Of a stretch of DNA of 64,000 nt, positions 1-12,354 are shown piece by piece. Numbering within the stretch: position 1 is the stretch's first letter; every line of letters begins with the position of its first letter. Source of the DNA: Gammaproteobacteria bacterium (lineage in GTDB: Bacteria; Pseudomonadota; Gammaproteobacteria; Enterobacterales; Alteromonadaceae); assembly GCA_018825965.1 (NCBI GenBank), contig JAHKAA010000026.1:124001-188000 (forward strand), given 5' to 3'. The translations under genes were made by a program, and so were the position numbers. Below the pieces are notes generated by a model. The model worked only from the letters and a program-made list of their open reading frames with translations, was not told where the DNA came from and made no database searches.

Positions 1-1277
<1,277 letters not shown>

Positions 1278-1309
1278 TTATTACTTTGCCCAAACTATAG
1301 GTACATCAT

Positions 1310-3193
1310 ATGTCTGAGAAAAAACCTGGGATCTTAAGACGCTTTTTTGGTGGTATTTGGCGCGCTATCAGTCTGATCCGCCACATCACATTTAATTTGA
1401 TTTTTGCCATTTTATTTATCCTTGTACTGGTCTCTGTTTTCAGCGGCGACGATAAAGTGGAAGTTCCTGAAAGTGCCGCTTTAGTTCTGAACCTGTCCGG
1501 TGATTTGGTTGAAGAAAAACGTTATGTCGATCCTCTGGACCAGGTATTAAATGAGGGTATGGGTTCGCAAGAGGAAGATCCGGAAATTTTAGTGACGGAT
1601 CTGGTGAAAACCATTCAGGCCGCTACAAAAGATGAACGTATTAAAGCTATAGTGTTGGACCTGTCTTCTTTTGGCAGAGGCTCTATGGATAAATTATCCA
1701 TGGTAGGTTCTGCATTGCAGGACTTTAAAGCCGCGGGTAAAAAAATAATGGCAACAGGCGATTATTACAGCCAAAACCAGTATTTTCTTGCCTCTTATGC
1801 CGACAGCATCAACTTAAACCCTATGGGTACAGTGCTACTGGAAGGTTTTGCTAGCTTCCCTATGTATTACAAATCTGCGTTAGAAAAATTAAAAATCACC
1901 ACTCACGTATTTAAAGTGGGTACTTATAAATCTGCCGTAGAACCTTTTACCCGCGATACCATGTCGGATGAAGCCAAAGAAGCCAACAAAGCATGGTTAG
2001 ACGAATTATGGGCCAGCTATAAGCAACAAGTGGCTGAACGTCGTGGATTTGCAGTCGACAACTTCGATGAAACAATCACGGCCCTATACCAGAAACTGCA
2101 GGCGGTGAATGGTGATATGACCCAGTATGCGCTGGATTCTAAATTAGTAGACAGCGTCAAAAGCCGCGAAGAATTCCGTCAGGATCTGATTGCTTTAGTG
2201 GGGGAAAACGAAAAAAACAGCTTCAATCAGGTACAGTTTAAAGATTATCAGGCTCTGATCCTGCCTCCGGTGCACTACGACAACCCGTTGACCGAAAAAG
2301 TAGCAGTAGTGGTAGCTCGTGGCACTATTGTCGATGGTTCAGCAAAAGCAGGCACCATAGGTGGAGACAGCACAGCCGCCTTGCTACGTCGTGCCCGCTT
2401 TGATGAAAAAGTAAAAGCTGTGGTTCTGCGTATTGACAGTGGAGGTGGCAGCGCCTTTGCTTCTGAAATTGTTGGTCAGGAAATCAAACTGTTAAAAGCT
2501 GCAGGCAAACCAGTCATAGCTTCCATGGGCGCAGTGGCTGCATCAGGTGGTTACTGGATAGCAGCGCCAGCCAACGAAATCTGGGCTTCACCAACGACCA
2601 TCACAGGTTCTATTGGTATCTTTGGTTTATTCCATACGCTGGAAAACGCCATGCCAGTCTTAGGGTTGAATATTGATGGTGTAGCCACCTCAGAATTAGC
2701 AGGTTTCAGCTCAGACTTACCGCTGTTTAAAGGCTTAACACCACAAATGTCAGGTATTTTCCAACTGCTGATTAACAAAGGCTACGACGATTTTATAAGC
2801 ATGGTGGCCGAAAATCGCAACATGAGCAAAGAAGCTGTTGACCAGGTAGCTCAGGGCCGTGTCTGGACTGGTACCAAAGCACTGGAATTTGGCTTAGTGG
2901 ATAAACTGGGCACCTTTGATGACGCTATCGCAGCCGCTGCAGAAAAAGCAGGTTTAAAGCAATACGACATTAAAGTGATGGAACAGGAATTAACACCTGC
3001 AGAGCAACTGCTGCGCGATATGTTTGCTTCAGGCACAGTACAGGCTTTGTTACCAGAATCCAGCCAGTCAAGCCTTAGCCCGCTACTGAAGAAAATTGTG
3101 ACTCAGGTGAATCAGGACTTTAAAGTACTGGAACAGTTTAATGATCCAAAAGGTATCTACTCTGTTTGTATGAGTTGTACAGCGGTGAACTAA
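1310..3193 (+). CDS. sppA: Signal peptide peptidase SppA, 67-kDa type
   Basis: Inner-membrane serine protease that degrades signal peptides left after secretion. The 627-residue length fits the long, two-domain (E. coli-like) class. A single N-terminal membrane anchor lies at about residues 20-45. The N-terminal half carries KVGTYKSAVEPF, which holds the lysine general base. The C-terminal half carries the serine nucleophile region SMGAVAASGGYW, following the glycine-rich RIDSGGGSAFASE segment. This Ser/Lys arrangement across two repeats is the family hallmark. The gene is divergent from fadH across a 161-base gap and is followed by a strong terminator. The C-terminus ends in a short cysteine-containing tail (VCMSCTAVN) not needed for the fold. 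Confidence 0.95.
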   Translation: MSEKKPGILRRFFGGIWRAISLIRHITFNLIFAILFILVLVSVFSGDDKVEVPESAALVLNLSGDLVEEKRYVDPLDQVLNEGMGSQEEDPEILVTDLVKTIQAATKDERIKAIVLDLSSFGRGSMDKLSMVGSALQDFKAAGKKIMATGDYYSQNQYFLASYADSINLNPMGTVLLEGFASFPMYYKSALEKLKITTHVFKVGTYKSAVEPFTRDTMSDEAKEANKAWLDELWASYKQQVAERRGFAVDNFDETITALYQKLQAVNGDMTQYALDSKLVDSVKSREEFRQDLIALVGENEKNSFNQVQFKDYQALILPPVHYDNPLTEKVAVVVARGTIVDGSAKAGTIGGDSTAALLRRARFDEKVKAVVLRIDSGGGSAFASEIVGQEIKLLKAAGKPVIASMGAVAASGGYWIAAPANEIWASPTTITGSIGIFGLFHTLENAMPVLGLNIDGVATSELAGFSSDLPLFKGLTPQMSGIFQLLINKGYDDFISMVAENRNMSKEAVDQVAQGRVWTGTKALEFGLVDKLGTFDDAIAAAAEKAGLKQYDIKVMEQELTPAEQLLRDMFASGTVQALLPESSQSSLSPLLKKIVTQVNQDFKVLEQFNDPKGIYSVCMSCTAVN

Positions 3194-3216
3194 GTGAAGT
3201 CTTAAGTCGATTAAAG

Positions 3217-3240
3217 AAGCCGCCTCGTGCGGCTTTTTTA
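3217..3240 (+). terminator. Rho-independent terminator after sppA
   Basis: Perfect 7-bp stem AAGCCGC/GCGGCTT with a 5-nt loop, followed by a T tract, 24 bases after the sppA stop. Confidence 0.9.
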
Positions 3241-3265
3241 TTGCTTGTAAAAAAACAGATCCACT

Positions 3266-3304
3266 AAAACGTAAAACCCGTATCAACTTTCGCTGATACG
3301 GGTT
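3266..3304 (-). terminator. Terminator downstream of tRNA-Ser
   Basis: Perfect 11-bp inverted repeat AACCCGTATCA (3275-3285) / TGATACGGGTT (3294-3304). Read on the minus strand the stem is followed by a T-rich run, which fits termination of the tRNA transcript. Confidence 0.75.
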
Positions 3305-3314
3305 CTGGGAATAA

Positions 3315-3405
3315 TGGCGGAGGGGGAGAGATTCGAACTCTCGGAAGGCTATTAACCTTCGCCGGTTTTCAAGACCGGTGCATTAAACCGCTCTGCCACC
3401 CCTCC
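3315..3405 (-). tRNA. serT: tRNA-Ser (anticodon UGA)
   Basis: A 91-nt class II tRNA with a long variable arm. The acceptor stem is GGAGGGG/CCCCTCC (minus strand), the anticodon stem-loop is CCGGTCTTGAAAACCGG with anticodon TGA, the T-loop is GTTCGAATC, and the 3' CCA is encoded. Its position next to a yccA homologue followed by tus genes resembles the serT/yccA/tusE neighbourhood known in E. coli. Confidence 0.96.
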
Positions 3406-3573
3406 GGCGCCGCGTATAATAATCAGATCAGTTGCGAAAGAAAAGCATTTTTTTATACTTTGATAAAACAAGGTAAATGATTGAATTGTTTTACAAAGAT
3501 AACTGCTGGCACTTTAGGAACTTCCCAAGTAATATAAAGTCAGAAAAGTAACTATTGAATGGAGAGAACAGCA

Positions 3574-4242
3574 ATGTCCTACAACCAAAACACGCAAACT
3601 GGCCATATAGGCCATAGCGTTGAAGTCAACAAAGTACTACGTAATACCTATTTCCTGCTGGCCATGACTTTAGCATTCAGCGCTGTCACTGCCGGTATTT
3701 CCATGGCGATGGACTTCGGTTTTGGCCTGGGTCTGGTATTTACCCTGGTGGCTTTTGGTTTAATTTTTGTCGTCCAGAAAAAAGCAGACAGTGCCAGCGG
3801 CATTTTCTGGGTGTTTGCGTTAACCGGCTGTTTAGGCGCCTCTATTGGACCTATGCTGAACCGTTTTGCGGCAACAGCAAACGGCCCTGAGTTGATAATG
3901 CAGGCTTTAGGCTTAACGGCAGTGGTATTTTTCTCTTTGTCTGCTTACGCTTTAAGCTCACGTAAAGATTTTAACTTTATGGGCAGCTTCTTGTTTGTAG
4001 GTCTGATTGTGGTGATAGTGGCTGGCTTAGCCAATATGTTTTTCCAGATCCCTGCCCTGCACCTGGCGATTAACGCAGCTGTAGTGATGATTATGTCTGG
4101 TTTAATTCTGTTTGATACCAGCCGTATCGTGAATGGTGGTGAAACCAACTACATCCGCGCTACTGTAGGTTTATACCTGAACATCTTTAATCTGTTCACC
4201 TCGTTACTGCAGTTACTGGGTATCATGGGCAGCGATGATTAA
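3574..4242 (+). CDS. yccA: Bax inhibitor-1/YccA family inner membrane protein
   Basis: A 222-residue polytopic membrane protein of the BI-1 (UPF0005) family. Its E. coli relative YccA is a substrate and modulator of the FtsH protease. Seven hydrophobic segments can be counted from about residue 20 to the C-terminus, with the family features of an early LLAMTLAFSAVTAG helix and a late ILFDTSRIVNGGETNYI loop. An upstream in-frame ATG (3559) exists, but the GGAGAG ribosome-binding site at about 3561-3566 is correctly spaced only for the ATG at 3574. The gene is flanked by the tRNA-Ser gene and by tusDCBE. YccA as opposed to YbhL is chosen from context; the family assignment itself is firm. Confidence 0.88.
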   Translation: MSYNQNTQTGHIGHSVEVNKVLRNTYFLLAMTLAFSAVTAGISMAMDFGFGLGLVFTLVAFGLIFVVQKKADSASGIFWVFALTGCLGASIGPMLNRFAATANGPELIMQALGLTAVVFFSLSAYALSSRKDFNFMGSFLFVGLIVVIVAGLANMFFQIPALHLAINAAVVMIMSGLILFDTSRIVNGGETNYIRATVGLYLNIFNLFTSLLQLLGIMGSDD

Positions 4243-4278
4243 TTAAGGCTTGAGATAAGCTGATGTTGCAGTAAAATG

Positions 4279-4306
4279 CCCCGCCTGAGTAGCGGGGTAT
4301 TTTTTT
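4279..4306 (+). terminator. Rho-independent terminator after yccA
   Basis: 6-bp GC stem CCCCGC/GCGGGG with a 7-nt loop, followed by a TATTTTTTT tract. It isolates yccA from the tus operon. Confidence 0.88.
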
Positions 4307-4342
4307 GCTCTGATTAAAAAGCTTGATGTGACAGGTAGGTTA

Positions 4343-4705
4343 ATGACCAGTTTTGCCGTTTTGATTGAAGGCCCGGTATTGCAGGGCCAGAGTTTTGTCA
4401 GCGCCTTGCGTTTTATGCAGCAGGCTGTTGTGGCTGGCCATACTGTGAATTCGGTGTTTTTATACCGGGATGCGGCGTATGCAGCCTCGGCTCTGATTGA
4501 TTTACCTTCAGACGAACCAAATCTGTCAGCCAGGCTGCAGCAGTTTTGCTGCCAGCATCAAATCCCCTTGCTGTTTTGTGTCACTGCCGCTGAGAAACGT
4601 GGTGTCTGCTCTAATGAGGTAAAGCCAGCACATGGTTATACAGCTGCTGGTTTAGCTGAATTTGCGATGCGTTTGGCGCAGGTCGATAAACTGGTGCAAT
4701 TTTGA
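4343..4705 (+). CDS. tusD: Sulfurtransferase complex subunit TusD
   Basis: A subunit of the TusBCD heterohexamer, which passes persulfide sulfur from TusA to TusE for the 2-thiouridine modification of tRNA wobble U34. The DsrE-like fold of 120 residues carries the conserved cysteine in LLFCVTAAEKRG, equivalent to the catalytic cysteine of E. coli TusD. The start is placed at the ATG beginning MTSFAVLIEGP, which matches the family N-terminus; the GTG upstream at 4328 would add five unusual residues. The stop overlaps the tusC start (TGATG), so the four tus genes are translationally coupled. Confidence 0.93.
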   Translation: MTSFAVLIEGPVLQGQSFVSALRFMQQAVVAGHTVNSVFLYRDAAYAASALIDLPSDEPNLSARLQQFCCQHQIPLLFCVTAAEKRGVCSNEVKPAHGYTAAGLAEFAMRLAQVDKLVQF

Positions 4706-5058
4706 TGAAGATAGCTGTGTTAGTCACCAGGTTGCCGTTGCAAGGTATTGAAGCACGGGAAAGCCTGGACTTAGTTTTTGCTTTAGCTGCTGTCGATCAT
4801 CAGGTCAGCGTTGTATTTAGCGATGATGCTGTGTATCAGTTGCTAAAAGCCGATGACAGCGCAGGTTTAATGGTCAAAGACTTCAGACCTAGTTTTAAAC
4901 TGTTTGAGCTCTACGATATTGACCAGTTGTATGTATGCGCCGAATCGTTACGGCAACGTAAATTGAAAACCAATGAGCTTATGCCGGATGTTCAGCCTTT
5001 GGAGCCCAACGAGCTTAGCCAATTGCTGTTAACACAGCAGCATCTGATTAAGGCCTGA
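4705..5058 (+). CDS. tusC: Sulfurtransferase complex subunit TusC
   Basis: The second DsrE-like subunit of the TusBCD sulfur relay, 117 residues. The family-typical core SFKLFELYDIDQLYVCAESLRQR is partly visible as FKLFELYDI followed by VCAESL. The start ATG overlaps the tusD stop by one base. A TTG three bases upstream is in frame but unnecessary. TusC is a structural partner of TusD in the complex. Confidence 0.92.
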   Translation: MKIAVLVTRLPLQGIEARESLDLVFALAAVDHQVSVVFSDDAVYQLLKADDSAGLMVKDFRPSFKLFELYDIDQLYVCAESLRQRKLKTNELMPDVQPLEPNELSQLLLTQQHLIKA

Positions 5059-5059
5059 T

Positions 5060-5311
5060 ATGAGACTCTTTGATTTAACTCACAACCAGCTACCAGCTTT
5101 GCTCAACCTGGCCGATGCAGCAGATAAAGTTTTATTAAGGCAAGAGGCTGTGTATTTAATGAAAAGCCCTCTGCTCAAAAACCTGCCTTGCGCTATGTAT
5201 TGCCTGGCCACAGATGCCGCAGCTCGCGGTGTGATTATCTCCGAACCTTTTACCGCACTCAATGACAGCCAATGGTTTGCATTAGTGCTCCAAGCGAAGC
5301 AACAACTCTGA
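5060..5311 (+). CDS. tusB: Sulfurtransferase complex subunit TusB
   Basis: The small (83-residue) DsrH-like third subunit of TusBCD. The assignment rests on size, position between tusC and tusE, and the family pattern LLRQEAVYL ... MYCLATDAAARGV. It begins one base after the tusC stop and its stop overlaps the tusE start (TGATG). It is slightly shorter than E. coli TusB (about 95 residues). Confidence 0.88.
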   Translation: MRLFDLTHNQLPALLNLADAADKVLLRQEAVYLMKSPLLKNLPCAMYCLATDAAARGVIISEPFTALNDSQWFALVLQAKQQL

Positions 5312-5646
5312 TGACAGAACTGATTTTAAATAACCTGCGCTACCCGCTGGATAAACATGGCTATCTGGCTGATTTAACCTTGTGGACACCAGAGCTGGCA
5401 GAGGAATTTGCCCGTTTAGAACAGATCGCAATGACAGATGCACACTGGGAAGTGGTCAATTTTGTCCGTGCTTTTTATCAGGAATATCAAACCTCTCCTG
5501 CCATACGTTTATTGGTCAAAAGTATGGGAGAAAAGCTGGGGGCAGATAAAGGCAACAGCAAGTATCTGTTCTTATTGTTTCCGGAAGGTCCGGCCAAACA
5601 AGCCACCCGTATTGCCGGTTTGCCAAAACCTGCCAAATGCCTTTGA
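5311..5646 (+). CDS. tusE: Sulfur-relay protein TusE (DsrC family)
   Basis: The final sulfur carrier of the Tus relay; it hands sulfur to MnmA for s2U34 synthesis. The 111-residue protein ends in KPAKCL, giving the penultimate cysteine that carries the persulfide. The second cysteine about ten residues upstream, required in dissimilatory DsrC, is absent (ATRIAGLPKPAKC). TusE function is therefore more likely than a role in sulfite reduction. The start is chosen at the ATG that overlaps the tusB stop and gives the family N-terminus MTELILNN. A longer in-frame start at 5272 would overlap tusB. Confidence 0.92.
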   Translation: MTELILNNLRYPLDKHGYLADLTLWTPELAEEFARLEQIAMTDAHWEVVNFVRAFYQEYQTSPAIRLLVKSMGEKLGADKGNSKYLFLLFPEGPAKQATRIAGLPKPAKCL

Positions 5647-5658
5647 ACCTGACGGCTT

Positions 5659-5685
5659 AAAAAACAAAAGGCTGTTAATTCAGCC
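5659..5685 (-). terminator. Hairpin terminator overlapping a stop codon
   Basis: GGCTG/CAGCC stem (5670-5674, 5681-5685). Its loop contains the stop codon of the minus-strand small protein gene ending at 5675. Read on the minus strand it is followed by TTTTGTTTTTT. It can also serve the convergent tus operon. Confidence 0.7.
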
Positions 5686-5869
5686 CTTTGTACATGCTCA
5701 TTCCAGCGTCAAAACTGGTGATCACCACCACTGCAAGTACACCAATCAATAGCAGCCAATACACCCAGCGCAACATGGTCTTTACCGGATTTGGTCTGGT
5801 TTTACGCACAACCACATGATGGGGGATCGGAGTTTTTTTTGAATTTTGTTGTTCTTTGATTAATGACAT
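5675..5869 (-). CDS. Small single-span membrane protein, unknown function
   Basis: A 64-residue protein I do not recognise. The first 30 residues are polar and basic (KEQQNSKKTP..., VRKTRPNPVK). They are followed by one hydrophobic helix, about residues 34-52 (WVYWLLLIGVLAVVVITSF), and a short tail. The positive-inside rule predicts a cytoplasmic N-terminus. It lies 61 bases downstream of serS on the same strand, behind a hairpin, and ends inside its own terminator. The codon pattern and this tight terminator favour a real gene, but no strong ribosome-binding site is visible. Confidence 0.6.
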   Translation of the reverse strand: MSLIKEQQNSKKTPIPHHVVVRKTRPNPVKTMLRWVYWLLLIGVLAVVVITSFDAGMSMYKGLN

Positions 5870-5885
5870 CAGTTTTACCCATTCA

Positions 5886-5907
5886 AAGGAGCAGAAAGCT
5901 GCTCCTT
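5886..5907 (-). terminator. Hairpin between serS and the small membrane protein gene
   Basis: Perfect 9-bp inverted repeat AAGGAGCAG/CTGCTCCTT with a 4-nt loop. There is no long T run on either strand, so it may be a weak terminator or an mRNA-end stabiliser for serS. Confidence 0.5.
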
Positions 5908-5930
5908 ACAGAAAGAACAAGGAGTTCAGA

Positions 5931-7602
<1,672 letters not shown>

Positions 7603-7603
<1 letters not shown>

Positions 7604-8928
7604 TAATCCTGTCCTTTTGCGTGTTGGTCCAGCATAGCTAAATAGGCCATTTTGTCCTGCAGTTGTTTCTCTAAACCACGATCGGACGGCTGATAAAACT
7701 TCATTCCTGCCATCTCTGCTGGCAAATAGACTTCTCCGGCCGCATAAGCGCCTGGTTCGTTATGGGCATATCGATAGGCTTTGCCAAAACCTTGTTGTTT
7801 TGCCAAAGCAGTAGGGGCATTACGTAAATGATCAGGCACTTCATAAGAAGGGTGTTGCTGTACATAGTGACGCATTGAATTAAAAGCGCTGTACACCGCA
7901 TTGGATTTAGGTGCTAACGCCATATACACAGCAGCCTGAGCTATAGCCCGCTCACCTTCGGCGGGTCCTACCCTGGCAAAGGTATCCCAGGCATTCAAAG
8001 CTATAGTTAAAGCCCGTGGATCGGCATTGCCTATGTCTTCACTGGCAATAGCGAGCAGCCTGCGCGCCACATACAAAGGGTCGCCACCGCCTTCTAAAAT
8101 ACGGCAGTACCAATACAAAGCGGCATCGGGGTTTGAGCCACGCACCGATTTATGAAAAGCCGAAATTAAATCGTAAAAAATATCACCCTGCTGATCAAAA
8201 CCAGGTAATTGTCGTGGCACTAACTGGCGAAATAAATCAGCCGTCAGTTCAGCCACAGCTGTGCCCTGCTGTGCCGTTTCAACCCCTTGTTCAAATAAGT
8301 TTAATAAACGTCTGGCATCACCATCTGCCAGTTGCAGTAATAAAGACATGGCCTCAGGGCTGATCTGCACCATCTGGCCATGCTGCTGATAATGAGCCAC
8401 AGCACGCTCTGTTACCAACATCAGATCCTCTGCTGTCAGTTTTTTCAAAATACAGACACGGGCACGGGATAACATGGCGTTATTCAAAGCAAAAGCCGGA
8501 TTTTCTGTGGTAGCCCCAATAAAAATAATAGTGCCATCTTCGATGTGAGGTAAAAACGCATCCTGCTGGGCTTTGTTAAAGCGGTGCACTTCATCAACAA
8601 ATAACAAAGTGCGCCGGTTCTGGGCTAAACGTTGTTTGGCGGCCTGAATTTCTTCGCGTATTTCTTTGACGCCAGCTGTCACTGCAGACAAACGGGCAAT
8701 AGCGGCTTTGGCATAAATAGCGATCAACTCTGCCAAGGTCGTTTTGCCTGTACCAGGAGGGCCCCATAAAATTAAGGAGGAAATGCGCCCCGCTTCTATT
8801 GCTTTACGCAGCGGAGTACCTGGCCCCAGCACTTGCTGCTGCCCAACATAGTCCGATAACTTCGTTGGCCTCAGCAGGGCTGCCAGAGGCCTTATATCGT
8901 CGTGAAATTCAAAGCCGGGGTTGTTCAC
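7603..8928 (-). CDS. rarA: Replication-associated recombination protein A (AAA+ ATPase)
   Basis: MgsA/RarA/WRNIP1 family ATPase that acts at stalled forks and interacts with SSB; 441 residues against 447 in E. coli. Walker A is [12 protein letters not shown] (about residues 55-66) and Walker B is [16 protein letters not shown]. Sensor 1 lies in [14 protein letters not shown]. The C-terminal tetramerisation region contains the characteristic [10 protein letters not shown] stretch. It overlaps the lolA stop by 4 bases and shares a base with crcB. lolA-rarA-serS order is conserved in many gammaproteobacteria. Confidence 0.95.
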
Positions 8929-9551
8929 TTGACGCGTTGATCATCCACTTCTGCTGTCGCAGGAATTGCAAACTGAAACAGCTCTGAGGCCAGCGGTGTG
9001 TTGTATTGCACCAGATTAAAATCAAAAGTGCTGTTCTGGCCATTGCTGTCCATCACCACCATTTGAGATAACGCCAAACCAGAAAATTTCAGGCTGAGTT
9101 TTTTCACTGCATTACCAGGGTCTTTTGGTGTGATATCAAACTGCTCGTCAGCGCCTGTGACATCGTATTGAGCCCATAACTTAGGGTCGTGCGAAGTCAA
9201 GAGCACAAAAGGGGTTTTCTGTACTTGCTCTTTGGCATCATAAATACTGACCTGATCTAAAACTTCAGCATAAAACCACAAGGTTTTTCCGTCCCCGATA
9301 AACAAATTTGGCTCTGGGGTCTGAGTTTCAAAACGAAATAAAGAGGGTTGCTTTAAGGACAACATGCCCTCGCCTTGTTGGATCAACTTATTGCTGGCAT
9401 CTACGACGGTTTGATCAAAACTGGCCTGAAAACTGGTTAAGCGGGCTAATTTGTTCTGTAAAGCATCCGCCTGATCCGCCACCGCCATAAAAGCAGGCAG
9501 CATCACAGACAACAGCAGGGCAACAGCTTTATTTGCTACAGTTTTTTTCAT
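8925..9551 (-). CDS. lolA: Outer-membrane lipoprotein carrier protein LolA
   Basis: Periplasmic chaperone that ferries lipoproteins from the LolCDE transporter to LolB. It has 208 residues with a signal peptide (KKTVANKAVALLLSVMLPAFMAVA) cut near residue 25. The mature part starts ADALQNKLARLTSFQASFDQTV, the usual LolA opening. The start is set at the ATG 9549-9551, preceded by AAGG at 5 bases. A GTG two codons upstream is in frame but badly spaced. It sits directly between ftsK and rarA. Confidence 0.93.
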   Translation of the reverse strand: MKKTVANKAVALLLSVMLPAFMAVADQADALQNKLARLTSFQASFDQTVVDASNKLIQQGEGMLSLKQPSLFRFETQTPEPNLFIGDGKTLWFYAEVLDQVSIYDAKEQVQKTPFVLLTSHDPKLWAQYDVTGADEQFDITPKDPGNAVKKLSLKFSGLALSQMVVMDSNGQNSTFDFNLVQYNTPLASELFQFAIPATAEVDDQRVK

Positions 9552-9562
9552 ATACACCTTAG

Positions 9563-12220
9563 TTAAAATACTTTAGGAGGAGGAGGCGCTAATACTTCGC
9601 GGTTGCCGTTGTGGCCTGCACCACTGACGATACCACTCATTTCCATTTGTTCCACCAAACGGGCGGCGCGATTATAGCCAATACGGAAGCGTCTTTGTAC
9701 ACCTGAAACCGAAGCTTTACGGCTTTCTGTGACAAAAGCCACTGCCTGATCAAACAGCGGATCGGATTCGGCGTCATCGCCTTCCATACTCTCGCCTGGC
9801 AACAAGCTATCTTCCGATGGCTCACCGTTTAAAATTTCGGAAATATAGTTAGGTTTACCACGGCGTTTCCAGTCCGATACCACGGCATGCACTTCATGGT
9901 CATCGACAAAAGCACCATGCACACGGGTAGGCACACCTGAACCTGGCGGCAGATACAACATATCGCCCTGACCTAATAAGCTTTCAGCGCCCTGCTGATC
10001 CAAAATGGTTCTGGAGTCAATTTTTGACGAGACCTGAAAGGCCATACGGGTTGGAATATTGGCTTTAATCAAACCTGTGATCACATCTACTGAAGGACGC
10101 TGAGTAGCCAAAATCAGGTGAATACCTGCAGCACGGGCTTTTTGCGCGATGCGGGCAATCAGCTCTTCTACTTTTTTACCCACTATCATCATCATGTCAG
10201 CAAATTCGTCGATGACGACCACTATAGAAGGCAACTTCTCCAGCTCTGGTGGCATGGTCATCATATTGTCGCTTGGCTTCCAAATCGGGTCACGGATGGG
10301 CGTACCTGCAGCTATAGCGTCCTGAATTTTCTGGTTGTAACCTTTTAGGTTACGCACGCCAAGAGCTGACATCAGCTTATAACGTCTTTCCATTTCACCA
10401 ACACACCAGCGCAGGCCATTGGCCGCTTCTTTCATGTCTGTGACTACTTCGGTCAGCAAATGCGGAATGCCTTCATAGACGGACAATTCCAGCATCTTAG
10501 GGTCAATCATTAAAAAGCGCACATCTTCAGGTGTGGATTTATACAGCAAACTACAAATCATCACGTTGACGCCTACAGACTTACCAGAGCCCGTAGTACC
10601 AGCGACCAGCAAATGCGGCATACGGCCTAAATCGGCCACTACGGATTTACCGGCAATATCTTTACCCAGCACCATAGTTAAAGGTGATTTGGACTGAATA
10701 AAGATTTCATCGCCTATCACTTCAGATAAACGCACTATTTCACGGAACTGGTTCGGCAACTCCAGACCTATATAGGATTTACCTGGTATGACTTCGACTA
10801 CCCGCACGCTGATAGCAGATAAAGAACGGGCTAAATCTTTAGATAAACCGGTAATTTTACTGACCTTCACCCCTGGTGCTAAATCCAGTTCAAAACGGGT
10901 GACGACAGGGCCAGGCAATACAGCCACCACTTTGGCATCGACACCAAAATCCAGCAGCTTGGCTTCCACTAAACGGGATACCCGCTCTAAATCAGCCGGA
11001 TCTATAGGGTTAGTGGCCTTGTCTGGTCTGTCTAATAAGGCTAATGAAGGCAACTCATCCGGACTGAAATGAGCAGAGTCCAGCGTATCGTCTTCTTCTT
11101 CGTCGATCATCACTGGCTCAACCACAGCCTGACGTTCTACCTCTGCAAAACTTTGTTCCAGATGTTGTAATTGTTCAGGGTAATAAGCATCGTCCACAGC
11201 TGAAAAACTTAAATCGTCGTCAGCCAGAGTATCGACGCTAACAAAAGCCACAGCTTCGGTTTTTTCATCCAAAGGAGCAAAAGGCAAGGGCTCTACCCGC
11301 TCTGCTCCGGGGAAATAAGCCCGGCTTGGCTGAGTTTGCACTTCTTCAATTTCAGGCAAAGGAATTTGTTCTTCTTCAGGTGCAACAAAGGCGGATTCCG
11401 TGGCTTCGTTACGCACAGGGCTTATTCTGATAATTTCCGGTGCCACAGCAGGTTCGGTGTGTGTCAGTCTGGACATTTCAGTGTCCATTTCTGGTTCACG
11501 ACGCTGTTGCGGTACTGTGGATTCGGTTTGAAAGGATAAAGGCGAAGCCGCTTTAGCCGCTGAACGCTGCGCCAGATAATGTCCTAAACGGGTTGGCGCC
11601 TGATACAAAGCCACCAGCAGACGCATAGTTAAAGCACCCAGTTCATCCGCCACTGTGACCCAGGAAATACCTGTCGCCAAAGTTAAGCCTGTAGATAAAC
11701 CACAAAGTAGCAATAAAATAGTGCCAATAAAATTAAAATTCGGCATCAGCATAGCGGAAACCACGTCGCCTACTACACCACCAGATGAGAAATAGAAAAT
11801 ATCGTTGAAGTTAATACTGCTGATGGCGCTGGCACAAAGAATAGTTAAAACTAAACCTATCAGGCGCATTCCCAGGATCAAAAAATCCATTTCCATCAGT
11901 GCTTTAGCACGACGGGTTAACAAATAACCAATAAAAGCCACCAGTGGCGGCACTAAATAAGCAATCCAGCCAAAAGTAAATAACAGAATATCAGCAATCC
12001 AGGCGCCTTTAGGCCCTGCGTAATTATGCACAGCGGTCTGATAACCCGCCTGAGACCAGCTTGGGTCGGCCGGATCGAATGACATCAAAGCCAATAACAT
12101 AAAGGCAGCTAAACCAAAGCTGAGGATTAACCCGACTTCAGATAACCGCTGCATTCCGTTTAAAGAAAACAATAATCTGGCTCGCAACCTTCTGGCTTCA
12201 CTCAACACAACAAGTCCCAT
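9563..12220 (-). CDS. ftsK: DNA translocase FtsK
   Basis: Septal DNA pump that clears chromosomes from the division plane and activates XerCD at dif. The protein has 885 residues. Four to five membrane helices fill about residues 25-190, followed by an acidic, Pro/Glu-rich linker (about 220-400) much shorter than in E. coli (1329 residues in total). The motor follows, with Walker [16 protein letters not shown] and Walker [15 protein letters not shown]. The C-terminal gamma winged helix contains [28 protein letters not shown], which reads KOPS sequences. It lies 11 bases upstream of lolA. Only the linker length is unusual, and that varies widely in this family. Confidence 0.96.
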   Translation of the reverse strand: MGLVVLSEARRLRARLLFSLNGMQRLSEVGLILSFGLAAFMLLALMSFDPADPSWSQAGYQTAVHNYAGPKGAWIADILLFTFGWIAYLVPPLVAFIGYLLTRRAKALMEMDFLILGMRLIGLVLTILCASAISSINFNDIFYFSSGGVVGDVVSAMLMPNFNFIGTILLLLCGLSTGLTLATGISWVTVADELGALTMRLLVALYQAPTRLGHYLAQRSAAKAASPLSFQTESTVPQQRREPEMDTEMSRLTHTEPAVAPEIIRISPVRNEATESAFVAPEEEQIPLPEIEEVQTQPSRAYFPGAERVEPLPFAPLDEKTEAVAFVSVDTLADDDLSFSAVDDAYYPEQLQHLEQSFAEVERQAVVEPVMIDEEEDDTLDSAHFSPDELPSLALLDRPDKATNPIDPADLERVSRLVEAKLLDFGVDAKVVAVLPGPVVTRFELDLAPGVKVSKITGLSKDLARSLSAISVRVVEVIPGKSYIGLELPNQFREIVRLSEVIGDEIFIQSKSPLTMVLGKDIAGKSVVADLGRMPHLLVAGTTGSGKSVGVNVMICSLLYKSTPEDVRFLMIDPKMLELSVYEGIPHLLTEVVTDMKEAANGLRWCVGEMERRYKLMSALGVRNLKGYNQKIQDAIAAGTPIRDPIWKPSDNMMTMPPELEKLPSIVVVIDEFADMMMIVGKKVEELIARIAQKARAAGIHLILATQRPSVDVITGLIKANIPTRMAFQVSSKIDSRTILDQQGAESLLGQGDMLYLPPGSGVPTRVHGAFVDDHEVHAVVSDWKRRGKPNYISEILNGEPSEDSLLPGESMEGDDAESDPLFDQAVAFVTESRKASVSGVQRRFRIGYNRAARLVEQMEMSGIVSGAGHNGNREVLAPPPPKVF

Positions 12221-12354
12221 TTATTCTAAGAATTCTACCCACTTAAGATACCAGAGAGACAACTCTGATGCACCCCTTTATAGCCTGAACCACTTTGCCT
12301 GAATGATAGCTGTACAAAACCTGCCATCCTTCCAGCACAACCACATCATGACTA

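Noticed and set aside
5311..5646. Dissimilatory DsrC as the identity of the tusE gene
   Set aside because: Only the penultimate cysteine is present; the second conserved cysteine of DsrC is missing, and no dsr genes are near.
5438..5752. Plus-strand open frame overlapping the tusE 3' end
   Set aside because: Alternate frame of tusE running into the terminator; no RBS and no recognisable sequence.
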